Source: Martelella mediterranea
GTDB taxonomy: Bacteria > Pseudomonadota > Alphaproteobacteria > Rhizobiales > Rhizobiaceae
DNA: 64,000 nt
Direction of reading: 5' to 3'
Assembly: GCA_003001975.1 (NCBI GenBank)
Contig: PVUG01000001.1
Span: 62,001 to 126,000, forward strand
Both the position numbers and the translations under genes were made by a program. A model generated the notes under the pieces. That model was not told the DNA's origin. It saw only the letters and a list, made by a program, of their open reading frames with translations, and did not search any database. This document shows, piece after piece, positions 54,080-64,000 of this stretch. Numbering within the stretch: position 1 is the stretch's first letter; every line of letters starts with the position of its first letter.

Positions 54080-54952
54080 TTGACCGATGGGTCCAGGACT
54101 GTCGCCGAGACAATCGCCGCGCGCTACGGCGAACTGACGCGTTCGGAAAAGCGCCTCGCCGATACGATCAGCGAGAATTACCCGGTGTCCGGCCTCGGCA
54201 GCATCACCACGCTGGCGGAAAACGCCGATGTCTCGACCCCGACGGTCGCGCGCATGGTGCAGAAGCTCGGTTTCAAGGGCTATGGCGAGTTTCAGGCTCG
54301 CCTGCATCAGGAACTGGAGGCGACGCTTTCCAATCCGATTGCCAAACATGACCGGCTGGCCCGCAATGTGCCCGACACGCATATCCTCAACCGTTTCGGC
54401 GAGGCGGCCATCGACAATATGCGCCGCACGCTGTCACAACTCGATCAGGAGACGTTCGGCGGCGCTGCGGCGCTTCTCTCCGACCTCGACCGCGCCGTCT
54501 ATTTCGTCGGTGGGCGCATCACGGGGGCAATCGCGGGCTACTTCTACACCCACATGCAGGTGATCCGGCCGAAGACAACGCTGATGTCATCCAATTCCGG
54601 CTCATGGCCGCAGCATATGCTGAACATGGCCAACGGCGATGTTCTGGTGATCTTCGACATTCGCCGCTACGAACAGGACATGGCCACACTGGCCCGCGTT
54701 GCAGGCGAAAACGGCGTCGAGATCATCCTGTTCACCGACCAGTGGGCCTCGCCGGTGACAAAATTTGCCCGCCACACCTTCCGCGTCAATATCGAGGCGC
54801 CGTCCGCGTGGGACTCGTCTGTAGTGACGCTGTTCGTGGTGGAGGCGCTGATCGAGGCGGTTCAGGCGAAAAGCTGGGACAAGACCCGCCAGCGCATCAG
54901 CCAACTGGAAGGCCTGTTCGAGCAGAGCCGACTGTTCAGGCGTCCGGGGTGA
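54080..54952 (+). CDS. RpiR/MurR-family transcriptional regulator
   Basis: A 290-residue regulator. The N-terminal RpiR helix-turn-helix domain has LTRSEKRLADTISENYP and TTLAENADVSTPTVARMVQKLGFKGYGEFQ. The SIS domain (about residues 125-250) has AVYFVGGRITGAIAGYF and LVIFDIRRYEQDMATLARVA. SIS domains usually sense phosphosugars, but in catabolic islands such regulators also sense other ligands. Start is TTG at 54080 with AGGAG upstream. It is divergent from the amidohydrolase-TRAP-ligase operon it probably controls. Confidence 0.92.
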   Translation: MTDGSRTVAETIAARYGELTRSEKRLADTISENYPVSGLGSITTLAENADVSTPTVARMVQKLGFKGYGEFQARLHQELEATLSNPIAKHDRLARNVPDTHILNRFGEAAIDNMRRTLSQLDQETFGGAAALLSDLDRAVYFVGGRITGAIAGYFYTHMQVIRPKTTLMSSNSGSWPQHMLNMANGDVLVIFDIRRYEQDMATLARVAGENGVEIILFTDQWASPVTKFARHTFRVNIEAPSAWDSSVVTLFVVEALIEAVQAKSWDKTRQRISQLEGLFEQSRLFRRPG

Positions 54953-55063
54953 AGCCCTTCAGCTTGAAATGGAAGCGTTCTACCAACTTTCCTGCTTAGA
55001 GACCGAATTTGATCCGATAATTCGACGGCTTGACAGAAGATATCTCTCTTCCACCCTCACCGG

Positions 55064-55085
55064 AGTCATGCTCGGGCTTGACCCA
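55064..55085 (+). repeat. REP-like half palindrome (copy 6)
   Basis: GAGTCATGCTCGGGCTTGACCC, then divergent sequence: the right half of the stem is missing. Confidence 0.6.
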
Positions 55086-55153
55086 CCGGTGTCCGGTTTA
55101 ACGATCCGACCATAATTCCGGGCCTTCTGTTGATCACAACGCTTCCCACTTGG

Positions 55154-55184
55154 GTCATCCTCGTGCTTGACACGAGGATCCATG
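55154..55184 (+). repeat. REP-like palindrome (copy 7)
   Basis: GTCATCCTCGTGCTTGACAC followed by GAGGATCCATG. Stem CTCGTG/CACGAG, i.e. both arms changed relative to CTCGGG/CCCGAG. Confidence 0.85.
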
Positions 55185-55265
55185 TCGTTCTCCACACATG
55201 ACGCCGGTTACCGTTTTTTTACCCCGAACCATACACCTCAATCGGTTTCTTATCGCGACCGTCAC

Positions 55266-55295
55266 TGGATCCTCGTGTCAAGCACGAGGATGACG
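55266..55295 (-). repeat. REP-like palindrome (copy 8, inverted)
   Basis: TGGATCCTCGTGTCAAGCAC followed by GAGGATGACG, exact inverse of copy 7 across an 81-bp spacer. The 362-bp gap 54953-55314 otherwise holds no gene. Confidence 0.85.
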
Positions 55296-55314
55296 CCTGA
55301 GAGAGTGGCCGGCG

Positions 55315-56988
55315 TCACCCAAGCCGGTTCACAAACACCGTCACGACCGGCTTCTTGCCCCAGCACTCATTGGCCGCAGCGCGCACCGAGCGGCGCACCG
55401 CTTCTTTGACCATTTTGAGATCCTTGCGGCGCGAGCGCGGAATGCTTTCGACAGCGCCGAGCACCGCGTCAAAAAGCACGTCCTCCATCTTCTCGTCCTC
55501 GTCATCGAAGCCCGGCAGGCCGATCGGCACCACATCCGGATCGCCGGCGAACTCGAACTTGCTGTTCAGCAGAACATTGACCGCGACATGGCCGACGAAG
55601 GAGAGCTTGCGGCGCTCGCCGATGCCCATCTCGTCGAACCCACCGATCAGCTTGCCATCCTTGAAGATACGGCCGGCCTCGACATGATCGATCACCTCCG
55701 GATCGCCGGGAGCAAGGCGCAGCATGTCGCCGTTGCGCACGCGCGGCACGTGGGCGATGCCGGACTGTTCGCCAAGTTCCTTTTGCGCCGTCAGATGTGC
55801 GGCCTCGCCATGGACCGGCACCAGAATATCGGGCCGGACCCATTCATACATCTGTTTCAGCTCGTTGCGGCGGGGATGGCCCGACACATGCACCAGCGCT
55901 TCATTATCGGTGAGGATATGCACGCCCTGCTCGATCAGCCCGTTCTTGACGTCCTGGATCGCCTTTTCATTGCCGGGGATGGCGCGCGAGGAAAACACCA
56001 CGAGATCGCCGGCGGCCAACGCGACATTGCGCATCTCGTCACGCGAAAGCTTGGCAAGGGCTGCGCGGCTTTCACCCTGCGAGCCGGTGAGGATCGCCAC
56101 CACCTTGTCGCGCGGGATATAGCCGAACTCGTCCTCGTCAACGAAGGGTTTGACGCCTTCCATCAGCCCGATGTCACGGGCAACCTGAACGGCGCGCTTC
56201 AGCGAGGAACCGAGCAGCAGCACTTCCCGGCCGGCCTCTTCCGCAGCCTTGGCGATGGAGCGAATACGGCCGATATTCGACGAAAAACTGGTCAGCGCCA
56301 CGCGGCCTTCGGCATTCTCGATCACCTTGCGCAGGCTTTCGGAAACTTCCTGCTCCGACGGCGACACGCCATCGCGCAGCGCATTGGTGGAATCGCACAT
56401 CAGCGCCAGAATGCCCTCGTCGCCAAGTGCGCGCAGACGGGTCTCGTCGGTCTTCGGTCCGAGTGACGGCGCCTCGTCGATCTTCCAGTCGCCGGTGTGA
56501 ACGAGGTTGCCGAGCGGCGTGCGGATGCACAGCGCCATCGGCTCCGGAATCGAGTGGTTGACGGCAACCGCCTCGACCGAAAACGGCCCGGCATTGATCG
56601 TGTCGCCCGCCTTGAAGATGGTGACGGGAATTTCGCCCATCGATTTCTCATAGGCGCGCTTGGATTCCAGCAGACCTGCCGTGAACGGCGAGGCATAGAT
56701 GGGCACGTTCAGGCCCGGCCAGAGGTCGTTGATCGCGCCGAAATGGTCTTCATGCGCGTGGGTGATGATCATCGCCTTCAGATTGGCGCGCTGCTCGCGC
56801 ACGAATTCGATGTCGGGGAGAATGAGATCGACGCCGGGCAGATCGGCGCCCGGAAAGGTGACGCCGCAATCGACCATGATCCATTCGCGTTTTTCCGCGG
56901 GTCCATAGCCGTAAAGGGCAAGGTTCATACCGATTTCGCCCAGCCCGCCGAGGGGCAGGAAAACCAGTTCAGCGTTGTTGTCCGCCAT
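55315..56988 (-). CDS. rnj: Ribonuclease J
   Basis: Metallo-beta-lactamase/beta-CASP RNase with 5'-3' exo- and endonuclease activity in rRNA and mRNA processing. The 557-residue protein has LGGLGEIGMNLALY, the zinc motif ITHAHEDHFGAI (HxHxDH), VHTGDWKIDEAP, the beta-CASP parts CDSTNALRDG and ILTGSQGESRAAL, and VHVSGHPRRNELKQM. Start ATG 56986-56988 (MADNN) was chosen over in-frame upstream codons that add a Lys/Arg-rich stretch. It is 7 bp after birA, in the usual rhizobial nuoN-birA-rnj order. Confidence 0.95.
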   Translation of the reverse strand: MADNNAELVFLPLGGLGEIGMNLALYGYGPAEKREWIMVDCGVTFPGADLPGVDLILPDIEFVREQRANLKAMIITHAHEDHFGAINDLWPGLNVPIYASPFTAGLLESKRAYEKSMGEIPVTIFKAGDTINAGPFSVEAVAVNHSIPEPMALCIRTPLGNLVHTGDWKIDEAPSLGPKTDETRLRALGDEGILALMCDSTNALRDGVSPSEQEVSESLRKVIENAEGRVALTSFSSNIGRIRSIAKAAEEAGREVLLLGSSLKRAVQVARDIGLMEGVKPFVDEDEFGYIPRDKVVAILTGSQGESRAALAKLSRDEMRNVALAAGDLVVFSSRAIPGNEKAIQDVKNGLIEQGVHILTDNEALVHVSGHPRRNELKQMYEWVRPDILVPVHGEAAHLTAQKELGEQSGIAHVPRVRNGDMLRLAPGDPEVIDHVEAGRIFKDGKLIGGFDEMGIGERRKLSFVGHVAVNVLLNSKFEFAGDPDVVPIGLPGFDDEDEKMEDVLFDAVLGAVESIPRSRRKDLKMVKEAVRRSVRAAANECWGKKPVVTVFVNRLG

Positions 56989-56995
56989 TGAAGCG

Positions 56996-57766
56996 TTATC
57001 CAGTCTTGTTGTTTTCGAAGAAGACATCGCCGGCAGCAAAAGTGCGCGTGCCCTCTTCCGTTTCAAGTTTCAACATCCCGGCATCATCAATACCGGTAAA
57101 AAGCCCGAAGACCTGCTCGCGGGCCAGATTGATCGTGATCCGTTCGTTAATACCGCATGCGGCTGCACGCCAGCGCGCAACGGTTTTTCGCACGCCTTTT
57201 CCGCTATCCCAGATCGAAAGTTCTTCCGCCATGATCTCAAACAGATGGGCAAACAGGACGGCGGGGTCGGCGCCAGCCACATAATCGGCCAGTCTTGCAA
57301 CCGGATATGGGGCGCTCTCCGGTGAAAATCCAACATTGACGCCGATGCCCACGACAACGGCAAACCGGCCATCGTCCAGTTTCCGGCCTTCCAGCAGAAT
57401 GCCGCACACCTTTTTGCGGTCGATCAGAACGTCATTGGGCCATTTGATCGCGACCTCGGCCGCCTGCCCGGCCATCATCCGCGTCACCGCCCCGTGAACG
57501 GCAACGGCGGCAACCAGCGGCAATGAAGACATCGCCGAAACAGGTGCGGGATCAATAAGCAGAAGCGAGGCATAAAGATTGCCTCGCTCCGAAACCCAGT
57601 TGCGTCCGCGCCGTGCCCGTCCACCTGTTTGTCGTTCCGCTGTGATCCACAGGCCGCCGGGATCACCGCCCTCGGCCCGTTCCATCGCCTTCAGATTGGT
57701 CGAGACCACTTCGTCCAGCGCATCATGCCGATAGCTGCCGGCAGCCGCGGGCTTTCCCGCGGCCAT
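56996..57766 (-). CDS. birA: Biotin-protein ligase, monofunctional BirA
   Basis: Attaches biotin to acetyl-CoA carboxylase and other carboxylases. The 256-residue protein has VSTNLKAMERAEGG, ERQTGGRARRGRNWVSERGNLYAS (the biotinyl-AMP loop, GRxxRGR), IKWPNDVLIDRKKVCGILLEG and VVGIGVNVGFSP. The DNA-binding helix-turn-helix of E. coli BirA is absent, so it is not a repressor. Its ATG abuts the nuoN stop with no gap. Confidence 0.95.
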   Translation of the reverse strand: MAAGKPAAAGSYRHDALDEVVSTNLKAMERAEGGDPGGLWITAERQTGGRARRGRNWVSERGNLYASLLLIDPAPVSAMSSLPLVAAVAVHGAVTRMMAGQAAEVAIKWPNDVLIDRKKVCGILLEGRKLDDGRFAVVVGIGVNVGFSPESAPYPVARLADYVAGADPAVLFAHLFEIMAEELSIWDSGKGVRKTVARWRAAACGINERITINLAREQVFGLFTGIDDAGMLKLETEEGTRTFAAGDVFFENNKTG

Positions 57767-59206
57767 CTAGAACAGGGCCGCTGCGGCTGCGCCGGCTGCC
57801 GAATTCAGCGGGCCGCCGAACAGAAGGTAGCCAATGGCAAACAGACCACCGAGACCGAACACGAACCGCAATTCGCTTGCCACCCGCGAAAATTCCACGG
57901 CCGGCTCGTCGAACCACATCACCTTGACGACGCGCAGATAGTAGAACGCGGCCACGACGGAAGACAGGACACCGATGATTGCCAGCGTATAGAGCTTTGC
58001 ATCGATCGCCGCCAGGAACACGAAGTACTTGCCGAAGAAGCCTGCAAGCGGCGGAACGCCGGCAAGCGAGAACATCAGCGCCGTCAGCACCACCGCCATA
58101 ACCGGCTTGGTCCTGGAAAGACCGGCAAGATCGTCGATATTCTCGACATTGCCGCCCTCTTTCAGGCGCATCGCCATGATGACGGCAAATGTACCGAGCG
58201 TCATGAACAGATAGATCGCCATGTAGATAACGACACCGCGGACACCGGTTTCGGTTCCCGCCGCAAGGCCGACCAGCGCATAACCCATATGGGTGATCGA
58301 GGAATAGGCCATCAGCCGTTTGATGTTGCGCTGACCGATGGCGGCGAATGCGCCGAGCACCATCGAGGCAAGCGAGATGAAGACCACGACCTGACGCCAC
58401 TGATCAATGGCCGGGCCGAAGGCATCGATCAGCAGGCGAATGATGATCGCCATGGCCGCAACCTTGGGCGCAGAGGCAAAGAAGGCCGTTACCGGCGTCG
58501 GCGCGCCTTCATACACATCCGGCGTCCACATGTGGAAGGGAACGGCGGAAATCTTGAAGGTGATGCCGGCCAGCACGAACACCATGCCGAAGATGAAGCC
58601 GAGACCGGTTTCGCCGAGCGAAATCTGGTTGGCGACGGCATCGAAACCGATATTGCCGGTAAAGCCGTAAATCAGCGAAATGCCGTAAAGCAACATGCCG
58701 GAGGACAGCGAGCCGAGAACGAAATATTTCAGGCCCGCTTCGGTCGAGCGCAGGCTGTCGCGGTTGATCGCAGCGATCACGTAAAGCGGCAGCGACATCA
58801 GCTCGAGGCCCATATAGAAGGCCAGCATGTCGTTGGCCGAGACCATCAGCATCATGCCGGTGGTCGACAGCAGCATCAGCACCGGGAACTCGAAACGGTC
58901 GAGATATTCCGGCTCTTCGTGGCCGACAGACAGGATCATCGACAGCGCCGCGCCGATCAGCACCAGAAGCTGCATGAAGCGGGTGAAGGCGTTGAAGGTG
59001 AGCGAACCGTTGAAGGCCTCGCCATTGCCCGCCCAGAACAGGAAGCCGCCGGCGAACAGCAGCAGGGCCACGGCAAGCGCGACGATGGTCGGCCCGCTCT
59101 TGCGGCCGGCAAAGGCTCCGATCATCAACAGGACCATAGCGCCAATCGAAAGGATCAGCTCCGGCATGATCAGCTTCAGACTTGAAAGTAGGAGTTCCGA
59201 GGTCAT
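57767..59206 (-). CDS. nuoN: NADH-quinone oxidoreductase subunit N
   Basis: Proton-pumping antiporter-like subunit of respiratory complex I, 479 residues with about 14 helices. It has [17 protein letters not shown] (conserved Glu), ALKYF-like [37 protein letters not shown] (key Lys and the [10 protein letters not shown] signature), [17 protein letters not shown] and [17 protein letters not shown] 59204-59206 is preferred over the TTG two codons upstream, which is too close to AGGA. Confidence 0.96.
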   Translation of the reverse strand: MTSELLLSSLKLIMPELILSIGAMVLLMIGAFAGRKSGPTIVALAVALLLFAGGFLFWAGNGEAFNGSLTFNAFTRFMQLLVLIGAALSMILSVGHEEPEYLDRFEFPVLMLLSTTGMMLMVSANDMLAFYMGLELMSLPLYVIAAINRDSLRSTEAGLKYFVLGSLSSGMLLYGISLIYGFTGNIGFDAVANQISLGETGLGFIFGMVFVLAGITFKISAVPFHMWTPDVYEGAPTPVTAFFASAPKVAAMAIIIRLLIDAFGPAIDQWRQVVVFISLASMVLGAFAAIGQRNIKRLMAYSSITHMGYALVGLAAGTETGVRGVVIYMAIYLFMTLGTFAVIMAMRLKEGGNVENIDDLAGLSRTKPVMAVVLTALMFSLAGVPPLAGFFGKYFVFLAAIDAKLYTLAIIGVLSSVVAAFYYLRVVKVMWFDEPAVEFSRVASELRFVFGLGGLFAIGYLLFGGPLNSAAGAAAAALF

Positions 59207-59223
59207 GTCCAAAAGATCCTGTC

Positions 59224-60735
59224 TCAGTATACCGGCAGCGCGATGTTCTTGGTGGCTTCCAGAACAGCGTCATAATGTTGAACGATCTGGGCGACCGGCC
59301 CGTGGATCGCCGCGAAAATCGGTTCGGGATATACACCGAAGAAAATCGTCAGAATGATCAACGGATACAGCACGAACTTCTCGCGCATGGAAAGATCGAG
59401 CAATGCCTTCAGGCTGTCCTTCTCCAGTGCGCCGAAAATCACCCGGCGGTACAGCCACAGCGCATAGGCGGCCGAGAGGATGACACCCGTGGCCGCAAAC
59501 ACAGCCACCCAGGTATTGACCTGGAACACGCCGATCACCGTCAGGAATTCACCGATGAAGCCCGATGTGCCGGGAAGCCCGACATTGGCCATGGTGAAGA
59601 TCATGAAAGCGACCGCGAATTTCGGCATGTTGTGCACAAGCCCGCCGAATGCGGCGATCTCACGCGTATGCATGCGGTCATAGACGATACCGACGCAGAA
59701 GAACAGCGCACCGGACACGATACCGTGCGACAGCATCAGGAAGATCGAGCCTTCGATACCCTCGGTGGTCGCCGAGAACATGCCCATGGTGACGTAGCCC
59801 ATATGCGCGACCGAGGAATAGGCAATCAGCTTCTTCATGTCGGTCTGCATCAGCGCCACCAGCGAAGCGTAGATGATGGCGATGATCGACAGCGCGAAGA
59901 TCAGCGGCGCGAAATAATAGGAGGCATCGGGAAACATCGGCATCGAATAGCGCAGCACGCCGAAGCCGCCGAGTTTCAGCAGAACACCCGCCAGCACGCC
60001 CGAGGCCGCCGTCGGCGCTTCCACGTGGGCGTCCGGCAGCCAGGTATGCACCGGCCACATCGGCATCTTCACCGCGAACGAGGCGAAGAAGCCGAGGAAT
60101 AACCAGTATTGCATGTTGACCGGGAAATCATACTCCAGCAGCACCGGCACGCTGGTCGTGCCCGTCACCCAGTACATCGCCATGATCGCCAGCAGCATGA
60201 ACACCGAACCGGCGAAGGTGTAGAGGAAGAATTTCAGCGACGCGTAGACGCGGCGGTCATGCCCCCAGATGCCGATGATCAGATACATCGGAATCAGTCC
60301 CGCTTCGAAGAAGACGTAGAACATCACGATATCGAGCGAGACGAACACGCCGATGATCAGCGTTTCCAGAATGAGGAACGCAATCATATAGGCCTTCACA
60401 CGGTGCGTGATGGCCTCCCAGGAGGCGAGGATACACAGCGGCATCAGCACCGTGGTCAGCAGGATGAACAGCATCGAGATGCCGTCAACGCCGAGATGAT
60501 AGGAAATCCCCGTGCCGAGCCAGGCATGGTTCTCGATCATCTGGAAGTTCGGATCGGCGGGATCGTAATTGATCCAGATAAACAGCGACACCACGAAGGT
60601 GAACAGCGTCGTCAGCAGCGCCACATTGCGAATGTTGCGCAGCCCCGCTTCATTGTCGTCGCGGGTAAACAGGATCAGCACCACGCCGACGAGAGGCAGG
60701 AAGGTGACTGTCGAGAGAATTGGCCAGTCGCTCAT
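59224..60735 (-). CDS. nuoM: NADH-quinone oxidoreductase subunit M
   Basis: Antiporter-like proton-pump subunit of complex I, 503 residues. It has [19 protein letters not shown] (conserved Glu), [44 protein letters not shown] (Lys and signature) and [17 protein letters not shown]. The ATG (MSDWPIL) overlaps the nuoL stop by one base (TAATG). nuoN follows after 17 bp. Confidence 0.97.
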   Translation of the reverse strand: MSDWPILSTVTFLPLVGVVLILFTRDDNEAGLRNIRNVALLTTLFTFVVSLFIWINYDPADPNFQMIENHAWLGTGISYHLGVDGISMLFILLTTVLMPLCILASWEAITHRVKAYMIAFLILETLIIGVFVSLDIVMFYVFFEAGLIPMYLIIGIWGHDRRVYASLKFFLYTFAGSVFMLLAIMAMYWVTGTTSVPVLLEYDFPVNMQYWLFLGFFASFAVKMPMWPVHTWLPDAHVEAPTAASGVLAGVLLKLGGFGVLRYSMPMFPDASYYFAPLIFALSIIAIIYASLVALMQTDMKKLIAYSSVAHMGYVTMGMFSATTEGIEGSIFLMLSHGIVSGALFFCVGIVYDRMHTREIAAFGGLVHNMPKFAVAFMIFTMANVGLPGTSGFIGEFLTVIGVFQVNTWVAVFAATGVILSAAYALWLYRRVIFGALEKDSLKALLDLSMREKFVLYPLIILTIFFGVYPEPIFAAIHGPVAQIVQHYDAVLEATKNIALPVY

Positions 60736-62744
60736 TACAGCGCCCCTCCGAGCATCATCCACGTTACAAGAGCGGCCAGGCCGATCAGCATTGCAAACGC
60801 ATAGTGGTACAAATAACCGGACTGCAGCTTGACCACGCGGTTGGTGACATCAACGACCAGCGCCGCAATGCCGTTGGGTCCGAACCGGTCAATCACGCCG
60901 ATATCTCCCTTCTGCCACAGGAAGTGCCCGAGCTTTTTCGCAGGGCGGACAAACAGGAAATCGTACAGTTCATCGAAATACCACTTGTTGAGCAGGAATG
61001 CGTAGATCCGCGGGAAGGCACGCGCCATCGCCGGCGCCGATGCCGGCTTGATCAGGTACATGTAGATCGCGACCACCGTACCGATCAGCATGGCGAAGAA
61101 CGGCGACAGCTTGACCCACAGCGCCACGTGATGGTGCTCTTCCAGAACCTCGTTATGCGGCCCGGTAAACAGTGCGCCCTTCCAGAACTCGCTGTAGTCA
61201 TGGCCGTAGAAGAACTCGGCGAAGACCACACCGGCAAACAGCGCGCCGACCGACAGCACGATCAACGGGATCAGCATGACCCAGGGCGATTCATGCACGT
61301 GATGCATGACGTCCGAGGAGGCACGCGGCTTGCCGAAGAAGGTCATGAAAATCAGGCGCCATGAATAGAACGCCGTCAGCACGGCGGCAATCACGAGTGC
61401 CCAGAAGGAGAAACCGGCCAGCGGGCTTGGCGAAACAAAGGCCGCCTCGATGATCGCATCCTTGGAGAAGTAACCGGCCGCACCGAAGATCGTGCCGGGA
61501 ATGCCGACGCCGGTAATGGCGAGCGTGCCGAAGATCATGCCCCAGAAGGTGATCGGGATATGCTTCCGCAGGCCACCCATGCGGCGCATGTCCTGATCCC
61601 CGGAAACGGCATGGATGACCGAGCCGGCGCACAGGAACAGAAGCGCCTTGAAGAAGGCGTGGGTGAACAGGTGGAACACGGCAGCGCCGTAGGCCCCTGC
61701 CCCGAGGGCTGCAAACATGTAGCCGAGCTGCGAACAGGTCGAATAGGCAATCACGCGCTTGATGTCGTTCTGCACCAGACCGATCGTCGCGGCAAACAGC
61801 GCGGTGACCGAACCGATCAGCGTGACGAAGGTGAGTGCCGACGGCGACAGTTCGAACAGCGGCGACATGCGCGCCACCAGGAAGACGCCGGCCGTCACCA
61901 TGGTGGCGGCGTGGATCAGGGCCGAAACCGGGGTCGGACCTTCCATCGCGTCCGGCAGCCAGGTGTGCAGCAGGAACTGCGCCGACTTACCCATGGCGCC
62001 CATGAACAGCAGCAGGCAGACCGCGGTGATGGCGTGCATCAGCGACAGGTCCATGCCGAGGAAATGCAGCACCGGCGCCTGCTCGCCCGCAGCAACGGCA
62101 ACCGCATGGTCGTCGGCAATGCGTTCGGCGGCGGCGAAGATCGGCTCGAAATTGATGGAATGCGCCAGGAAGAACAGGCCGGCAATGCCGAGCAGGAAAC
62201 CGAAGTCACCCACACGGTTGACAATGAAGGCCTTCATCGCGGCAGCGCAGGCCGACGGCTTCTTGTACCAGAAACCGATCAGAAGATAGGAGGCAAGGCC
62301 AACGCCTTCCCAGCCGAAGAACATCTGCAGCAGGTTGTCGGCGGTGACCAGCGACAGCATCGCAAAGGTGAACAGCGACAGATAGGCAAAGAAGCGCGGA
62401 CGATGCGGATCGTCGTGCATGTAGCCCACCGAATAAAGGTGGACGAGACAGGACACCGTATTGACCACGACCAGCATGACGGCGGTCAGCGTGTCGATCC
62501 TCAGCGACCAGGCAACATCGATATTGCCGGAGGAAATCCACTGCATCACCGGAACCTGGATCACCAGATCCTCTGCATGCGACAGGAAGCCGACCGAGAT
62601 GAACACGTACCAGGACAGGATGGCGGAAACGGCCATGAAGGCGATGGTCAGCCATTCGGTGGCTTTCGCGCCCATACGGTTTCCGAAGAGGCCTGCGATG
62701 AGGAAGCCGAGCAACGGCAGGAAAATGATGAGTTTGTATATCAT
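60735..62744 (-). CDS. nuoL: NADH-quinone oxidoreductase subunit L
   Basis: Largest antiporter-like subunit of complex I, 669 residues. It has the long lateral helix at the C-terminus, [52 protein letters not shown] (Lys plus signature) and [20 protein letters not shown]. The extended C-terminal tail (from about residue 520) includes [18 protein letters not shown]. nuoK lies 7 bp upstream. Confidence 0.97.
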   Translation of the reverse strand: MIYKLIIFLPLLGFLIAGLFGNRMGAKATEWLTIAFMAVSAILSWYVFISVGFLSHAEDLVIQVPVMQWISSGNIDVAWSLRIDTLTAVMLVVVNTVSCLVHLYSVGYMHDDPHRPRFFAYLSLFTFAMLSLVTADNLLQMFFGWEGVGLASYLLIGFWYKKPSACAAAMKAFIVNRVGDFGFLLGIAGLFFLAHSINFEPIFAAAERIADDHAVAVAAGEQAPVLHFLGMDLSLMHAITAVCLLLFMGAMGKSAQFLLHTWLPDAMEGPTPVSALIHAATMVTAGVFLVARMSPLFELSPSALTFVTLIGSVTALFAATIGLVQNDIKRVIAYSTCSQLGYMFAALGAGAYGAAVFHLFTHAFFKALLFLCAGSVIHAVSGDQDMRRMGGLRKHIPITFWGMIFGTLAITGVGIPGTIFGAAGYFSKDAIIEAAFVSPSPLAGFSFWALVIAAVLTAFYSWRLIFMTFFGKPRASSDVMHHVHESPWVMLIPLIVLSVGALFAGVVFAEFFYGHDYSEFWKGALFTGPHNEVLEEHHHVALWVKLSPFFAMLIGTVVAIYMYLIKPASAPAMARAFPRIYAFLLNKWYFDELYDFLFVRPAKKLGHFLWQKGDIGVIDRFGPNGIAALVVDVTNRVVKLQSGYLYHYAFAMLIGLAALVTWMMLGGAL

Positions 62745-62751
62745 CTGGTAG

Positions 62752-63060
62752 TCAGCCCTTCATCATATTGACGTCTTCGACCGCAATCGAGCCGCGGTTA
62801 CGATAAAACACCACGAGGATCGCCAATCCGATCGCCGCTTCGGCCGCTGCCACCGTGAGGATGAAAAGCGCGAAGACCTGACCGACCACGTCATTCAGGA
62901 ACGAAGAAAACGCGACCATGTTGAGATTGACCGAAAGCAGGATCAGCTCAATGGACATGAGAATGATGATGACGTTCTTTCGGTTCAGAAAGATGCCGAA
63001 AACGCCGATCGTGAAAAGTATGGCACTGACCGTCAGGTAGTGGGAAAGTCCGATTTCCAT
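62752..63060 (-). CDS. nuoK: NADH-quinone oxidoreductase subunit K
   Basis: Three-helix subunit of the complex I membrane arm, 102 residues. It has [40 protein letters not shown] (helix with the conserved Glu) and [22 protein letters not shown] (second conserved Glu). nuoJ lies 43 bp upstream. Confidence 0.96.
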   Translation of the reverse strand: MEIGLSHYLTVSAILFTIGVFGIFLNRKNVIIILMSIELILLSVNLNMVAFSSFLNDVVGQVFALFILTVAAAEAAIGLAILVVFYRNRGSIAVEDVNMMKG

Positions 63061-63103
63061 TGCTCTGTCCTTGAGTCCGTATCCCTGCTGAATTCTCTTA
63101 AAT

Positions 63104-63718
63104 TTACAGGCCCTGTCCGGGCTTGACCTTGACGGCCTCGTGCGCTGTTTCCGGCGTGCGCGCCACCTGCTTGCCGATGTTCTGGCGCTTGACGTCGGTG
63201 CGATGCTTCAGCGTCAGCACGATCGCACCGATCATGGCCACCAGAAGGATGAGGCCGGCGACCTGGAAGAAATAGGCGTAATGCGTGTAGATCACATCGC
63301 CCAGCGTCTGAATGCTGGAGGATTCGGAAAGCGGCGCCATCGGCATCGCGGTATTGGCTGCGATCTCCGGGGAAATGAAGGTGCCGCCGACAACGATGAT
63401 CAGTTCGGCCAGAAGCGCGACACCGATCAGCGCGCCTACCGGCGCATAGCGCAAGATGCCGGATCTGAGCGCCGTGAAATCAATGTCGAGCATCATCACC
63501 ACGAACAGGAACAGCACCGCGACCGCGCCGACATAGACGACGAGCAGCAACAGGCCGAGATATTCCGCGCCGGCCAGAATGAACAGCGCAGCGGCATTCA
63601 CGAACACCACGATCAGAAACAGGACCGAATGGACCGGGTTCCGCGCGGAAATCACCATGAACGCCGAGGCCACGGCGATAAACGCGAAAATATAGAAAAA
63701 AAGAGCCTGGAGACCCAT
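63104..63718 (-). CDS. nuoJ: NADH-quinone oxidoreductase subunit J
   Basis: Membrane-arm subunit with five helices, 204 residues. It has [67 protein letters not shown] (the helix with the pi-bulge linked to coupling) and a final helix [20 protein letters not shown] followed by a basic tail. nuoI lies 138 bp upstream. Confidence 0.96.
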   Translation of the reverse strand: MGLQALFFYIFAFIAVASAFMVISARNPVHSVLFLIVVFVNAAALFILAGAEYLGLLLLVVYVGAVAVLFLFVVMMLDIDFTALRSGILRYAPVGALIGVALLAELIIVVGGTFISPEIAANTAMPMAPLSESSSIQTLGDVIYTHYAYFFQVAGLILLVAMIGAIVLTLKHRTDVKRQNIGKQVARTPETAHEAVKVKPGQGL

Positions 63719-63856
63719 CTTGGTGCCTTCTCTTCCTGTACGCCGCGGGAACCCCGGACGCGTCTCATTGAAAAACCGGCCGACTGGCCAGGCTTTCCGT
63801 TCTCAAATCGTCTCACCGGCCGGCCTTATGCCGCCCGGCCACTTATTGTTCAAATC

Positions 63857-64000
63857 TCAGCGATAAGGTGCGTCCATGGCGATGTTCTGCCCGATTTCGC
63901 GCTCCCACCGGTCGCCATTGGCGAGCAGGCGCTCCTTGTCGTAGTAAAGTTCTTCGCGCGTTTCGGTCGCGAATTCGAAATTCGGCCCTTCGACGATGGC
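63857..64000 (-). CDS. nuoI: NuoI C-terminus (partial, cut by window edge)
   Basis: The last 47 residues of the complex I iron-sulfur subunit: [20 protein letters not shown], then [13 protein letters not shown] and the ending IAMDAPYR, which is the typical alphaproteobacterial NuoI tail. The two 4Fe-4S motifs lie beyond the window. It precedes nuoJ, completing nuoI-J-K-L-M-N. Confidence 0.95.
   Translation of the reverse strand, partial: AIVEGPNFEFATETREELYYDKERLLANGDRWEREIGQNIAMDAPYR

Noticed and set aside
57629-59185. A 518-codon frame opposite nuoN and birA
   Set aside because: Extreme His/Asp/Arg/Gln content, as always seen opposite hydrophobic membrane-protein genes in GC-rich genomes.
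1-64000. CRISPR arrays, toxin-antitoxin pairs, rRNA operons, replication origin
   Set aside because: No regularly spaced repeats, no recognisable toxin-antitoxin pair, no rRNA sequence and no DnaA-box cluster noticed on either strand.

Overview
The window is chromosomal DNA of an alphaproteobacterium of the Hyphomicrobiales (Rhizobiales), most likely Rhizobiaceae or a close relative. The evidence is gene order and family type: secD-yajC, surE-pcm-nlpD, serS, tatABC, scpAB-nagZ-SPOR, argS, dgt and erpA in one run; an ExoR-type Sel1 protein beside exonuclease III; a Porin_2 outer-membrane porin; a short alphaproteobacterial ProS beside lolCD and a DUF1467 gene; and nuoIJKLMN-birA-rnj. I cannot resolve the genus. 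The base composition is GC-rich, except for an AT-rich pocket near 39.4-39.8 kb and a milder dip at 37.7-38.7 kb.

Layout. 0-18 kb is a housekeeping block read almost entirely on the minus strand: protein export (secD, yajC, tatABC), envelope and cell division (nlpD-like, nagZ, SPOR protein), chromosome segregation (scpAB), translation (serS, argS) and repair (surE, pcm, dgt). An orphan ABC ATPase sits between scpB and tatA. 18-27 kb holds an NCS2 purine/uracil permease, xthA, an exoR homologue, tRNA-Leu(UAA), a major porin and dnaE. 27-36 kb carries a 28-residue membrane peptide, then an IclR regulator divergent from a catabolic operon: mannonate-dehydratase-like enzyme, two permeases, binding protein, RraA-type aldolase-like protein, MalK-type ATPase and Gfo/Idh/MocA oxidoreductase. 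Twin palindromes in the divergent promoter are a strong operator candidate.

36.1-39.8 kb is accessory. It has an orphan D12-class adenine methylase, two small proteins (one a four-cysteine zinc-ribbon candidate), a membrane-anchored coiled-coil protein, tRNA-Leu(UAG), a small acidic-tailed protein and an AT-rich spacer. There is no integrase or visible att repeat. 40-45.6 kb returns to core genes: lolD, lolC/E and proS; a probable sRNA with promoter and terminator; a small outer-membrane protein; a DUF1467 protein; and an EndoIII-superfamily protein lacking the usual Lys and Fe-S cluster.

45.9-55 kb is a second catabolic locus: an RpiR regulator divergent from an N-formylglutamate-amidohydrolase-like gene, TRAP transporter genes dctQMP, a glutamine-synthetase-like gamma-glutamyl ligase, an aldehyde dehydrogenase and an iron-type alcohol dehydrogenase. 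The set suggests uptake and gamma-glutamyl-shielded oxidation of an amine or amino-alcohol; the substrate is unknown. 55-64 kb is core again: RNase J, BirA and NDH-1 subunits N, M, L, K, J and the C-terminus of I.

A REP-like palindrome family lies in at least four intergenic gaps, often as inverted pairs with compensatory base changes. One pair is nested in a 261-bp imperfect inverted-repeat element at 1840-2100. I found no CRISPR array, transposase or integrase. The best leads are the two uncharacterised catabolic systems, the tRNA-Leu island, the sRNA and the 28-residue peptide.
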